From positions 1 to 5,828 of the forward strand of contig JAFDFO010000216.1 of assembly GCA_019309815.1 (NCBI GenBank): 5,828 bases of DNA, given 5' to 3'. A program made the position numbers and the translations under genes. Source of the stretch: Deltaproteobacteria bacterium (GTDB taxonomy: Bacteria > Desulfobacterota > Desulfobacteria > Desulfobacterales > C00003060). Shown in pieces: positions 5,010 to 5,828 of the stretch. Positions within the stretch are counted from its first letter, which is position 1; each line of letters starts with the position of its first letter. The notes beneath the pieces were generated by a model. The model did not search any database, was not told the DNA's origin, and saw nothing but the letters and a program-made list of their open reading frames with translations.

Positions 5010-5828
5010 CACCACAGTTATTAATGAAGCATCGGGCGGAGACGTAGTCACACCCCACGGTCAGGGGATGGTAATCAACGCAGCGGACGTCGCCATTGGT
5101 GAGGACGGTCATATCAGTGCCGATTTCCAGGGCTTTCTCACTACAGAAGGACCGGGAGGCGCAATTCACGGCGGCGGTGGCTATGGCGGCCGGGGAGGCG
5201 CAGGCAACAGTGGCGTGATTGGTTTGACATATGGTTCCTTATCACAGCCAACGGCTCTTGGCAGTGGCGGCAGGTATTACAGCGTCGGCGGTAGTGGCGG
5301 AGGAGCCCTAAAGTTTGTTGTGACAGGAACAGTGACTGTTGACGGTACCATCTCAGTAAATGGCCAGGACAGCACTCAGTGCTGCGATAATGGCGGCGGG
5401 TCCGGAGGAAGCCTGTGGATCATTGCCAATTCGTTGGCGGGTTCGGGTTTTATCGCTGCTGATGGTGGTCAAGGTGCAGCCAAAGGCGGGGCCGGTGGCG
5501 GCGGAAGAATCGCCCTCGAGTGGACGAGCAGGACTTTTGACGGGGTGATCAGTGCCAAGGGTGCGGTGCACCCTTGGGGTGAAGATTTCAGCGGTGCCCA
5601 CGGCACCATATGGGTCCCCTCAGACAAGTGGGATGAGCTGTGGAATGCCTCGTATCATGTGAACGGCTCCATTGCGCTTGCACCCAATTCACACCCGGAT
5701 GTACCGGAAACATACGTGTTTGGGGAACTCCACATTGACAGCGGGGCAACCTTGGAGTGCCGGGGCGATCTCGCAGGTGTCAATGAGGCATCAGGAGGAG
5801 AAGAAGGCAACCCTCATGGCTCAGGAGT
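4873..5828 (+). CDS. Continuation of the cytochrome: glycine-rich beta-solenoid modules (runs off the right edge)
   Basis: This frame is open from 4825 (after TGA 4822-4824) to the window end, and continues the protein interrupted at the frameshift. The only start-like codons near its beginning are GTG 4861, TTG 4864 and GTG 4915, none with a ribosome-binding site, so it is a gene fragment rather than an independent gene. It reads as a secreted beta-solenoid: short strands alternate with glycine-rich turns such as IHGGGGYGGRGGAG and KGGAGGGGRIALEW. A shorter repeat, GG followed by a hydrophobic strand and a 'G.I.a.G' turn, recurs at 5299, 5404 and 5500, about every 32-35 residues. A longer module begins to repeat at 5728. 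No CxxCH motif lies in this part; a QCCDNG pair is the only visible cysteine cluster. Its role is probably as a stalk, adhesin or surface anchor for the haem domain. Confidence 0.7.
4972..5067 (+). repeat. Protein repeat copy 1 (NEASGG module)
   Basis: This copy reads LTVNSGTLLC, then NEASGGDVVTPHGQG at 5023-5067. The second copy starts at 5728, and the shared NEASGG codons are 759 bp (253 residues) apart in the same frame. The copies differ at many third codon positions, so the duplication is old. Confidence 0.65.
5728..5826 (+). repeat. Protein repeat copy 2 (NEASGG module)
   Basis: This copy reads LHIDSGATLEC, then NEASGGEEGNPHGSG at 5782-5826. It matches copy 1 in the SG turn, NEASGG and PHGxG, and is cut by the window edge. 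A second full glycine-rich module probably follows. Confidence 0.65.

Noticed and set aside
1..5828. CRISPR arrays, tRNA or rRNA genes, insertion sequences
   Set aside because: I saw no direct-repeat/spacer pattern, tRNA cloverleaf, rRNA sequence or transposase on either strand by eye.

Overview
The window looks like chromosomal DNA of a Gram-negative, probably deltaproteobacterial (Desulfobacterota-type) anaerobe. The clues are a secreted multiheme c-type cytochrome carrying beta-rich surface domains, a near-consensus sigma-54 promoter, a PilZ (c-di-GMP receptor) protein and an intergenic CGAA heptad array. This assignment is an inference from gene content; no rRNA or other taxonomic marker is present. 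All convincing genes lie on the + strand.

Layout. Positions 1-363 hold the 3' end of an unrecognised gene that enters from the left. Positions 425-949 encode a 174-aa protein with about three membrane segments and a C-terminal region resembling the pseudopilin GspG. Positions 950-1164 are intergenic and contain a 7-bp-periodic CGAA repeat. Positions 1165-1917 encode a RimK/YheC-like ATP-grasp protein; a possible 18-codon ORF with its own Shine-Dalgarno follows at once (1921-1977). Positions 1978-2190 are non-coding apart from a weak promoter candidate. Positions 2191-2559 encode a single-domain PilZ protein. Positions 2560-2936 are a 377-bp regulatory region with a strong sigma-54 (-24/-12) promoter at 2681-2698 and overlapping palindromes at 2846-2869. 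From 2937 to the right edge runs one very large secreted protein gene, split by an apparent frameshift near 4870-4878.

The large gene is the centrepiece. Its product has a signal peptide, seven CxxCH haem-binding motifs with a golvesin-C/xanthan-lyase-like beta-sandwich inserted between haems 3 and 4, an Ig-like domain of the 'DDG...GDGIYS' type, and then a glycine-rich beta-solenoid region built of repeated modules. The frame changes at a TTTAAAC stretch. The upstream frame ends at 5009, while the downstream frame stays open past 5828 and clearly continues the same protein.

Working together: a plausible but unproven picture is an inducible (sigma-54/enhancer-binding protein) surface-displayed electron-transfer protein, with c-di-GMP signalling (PilZ) encoded next door, as would suit a surface-attached or aggregate lifestyle. 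The ATP-grasp and GspG-like genes have no clear functional link to it; each is separated by more than 60 bp and they may be independent units.
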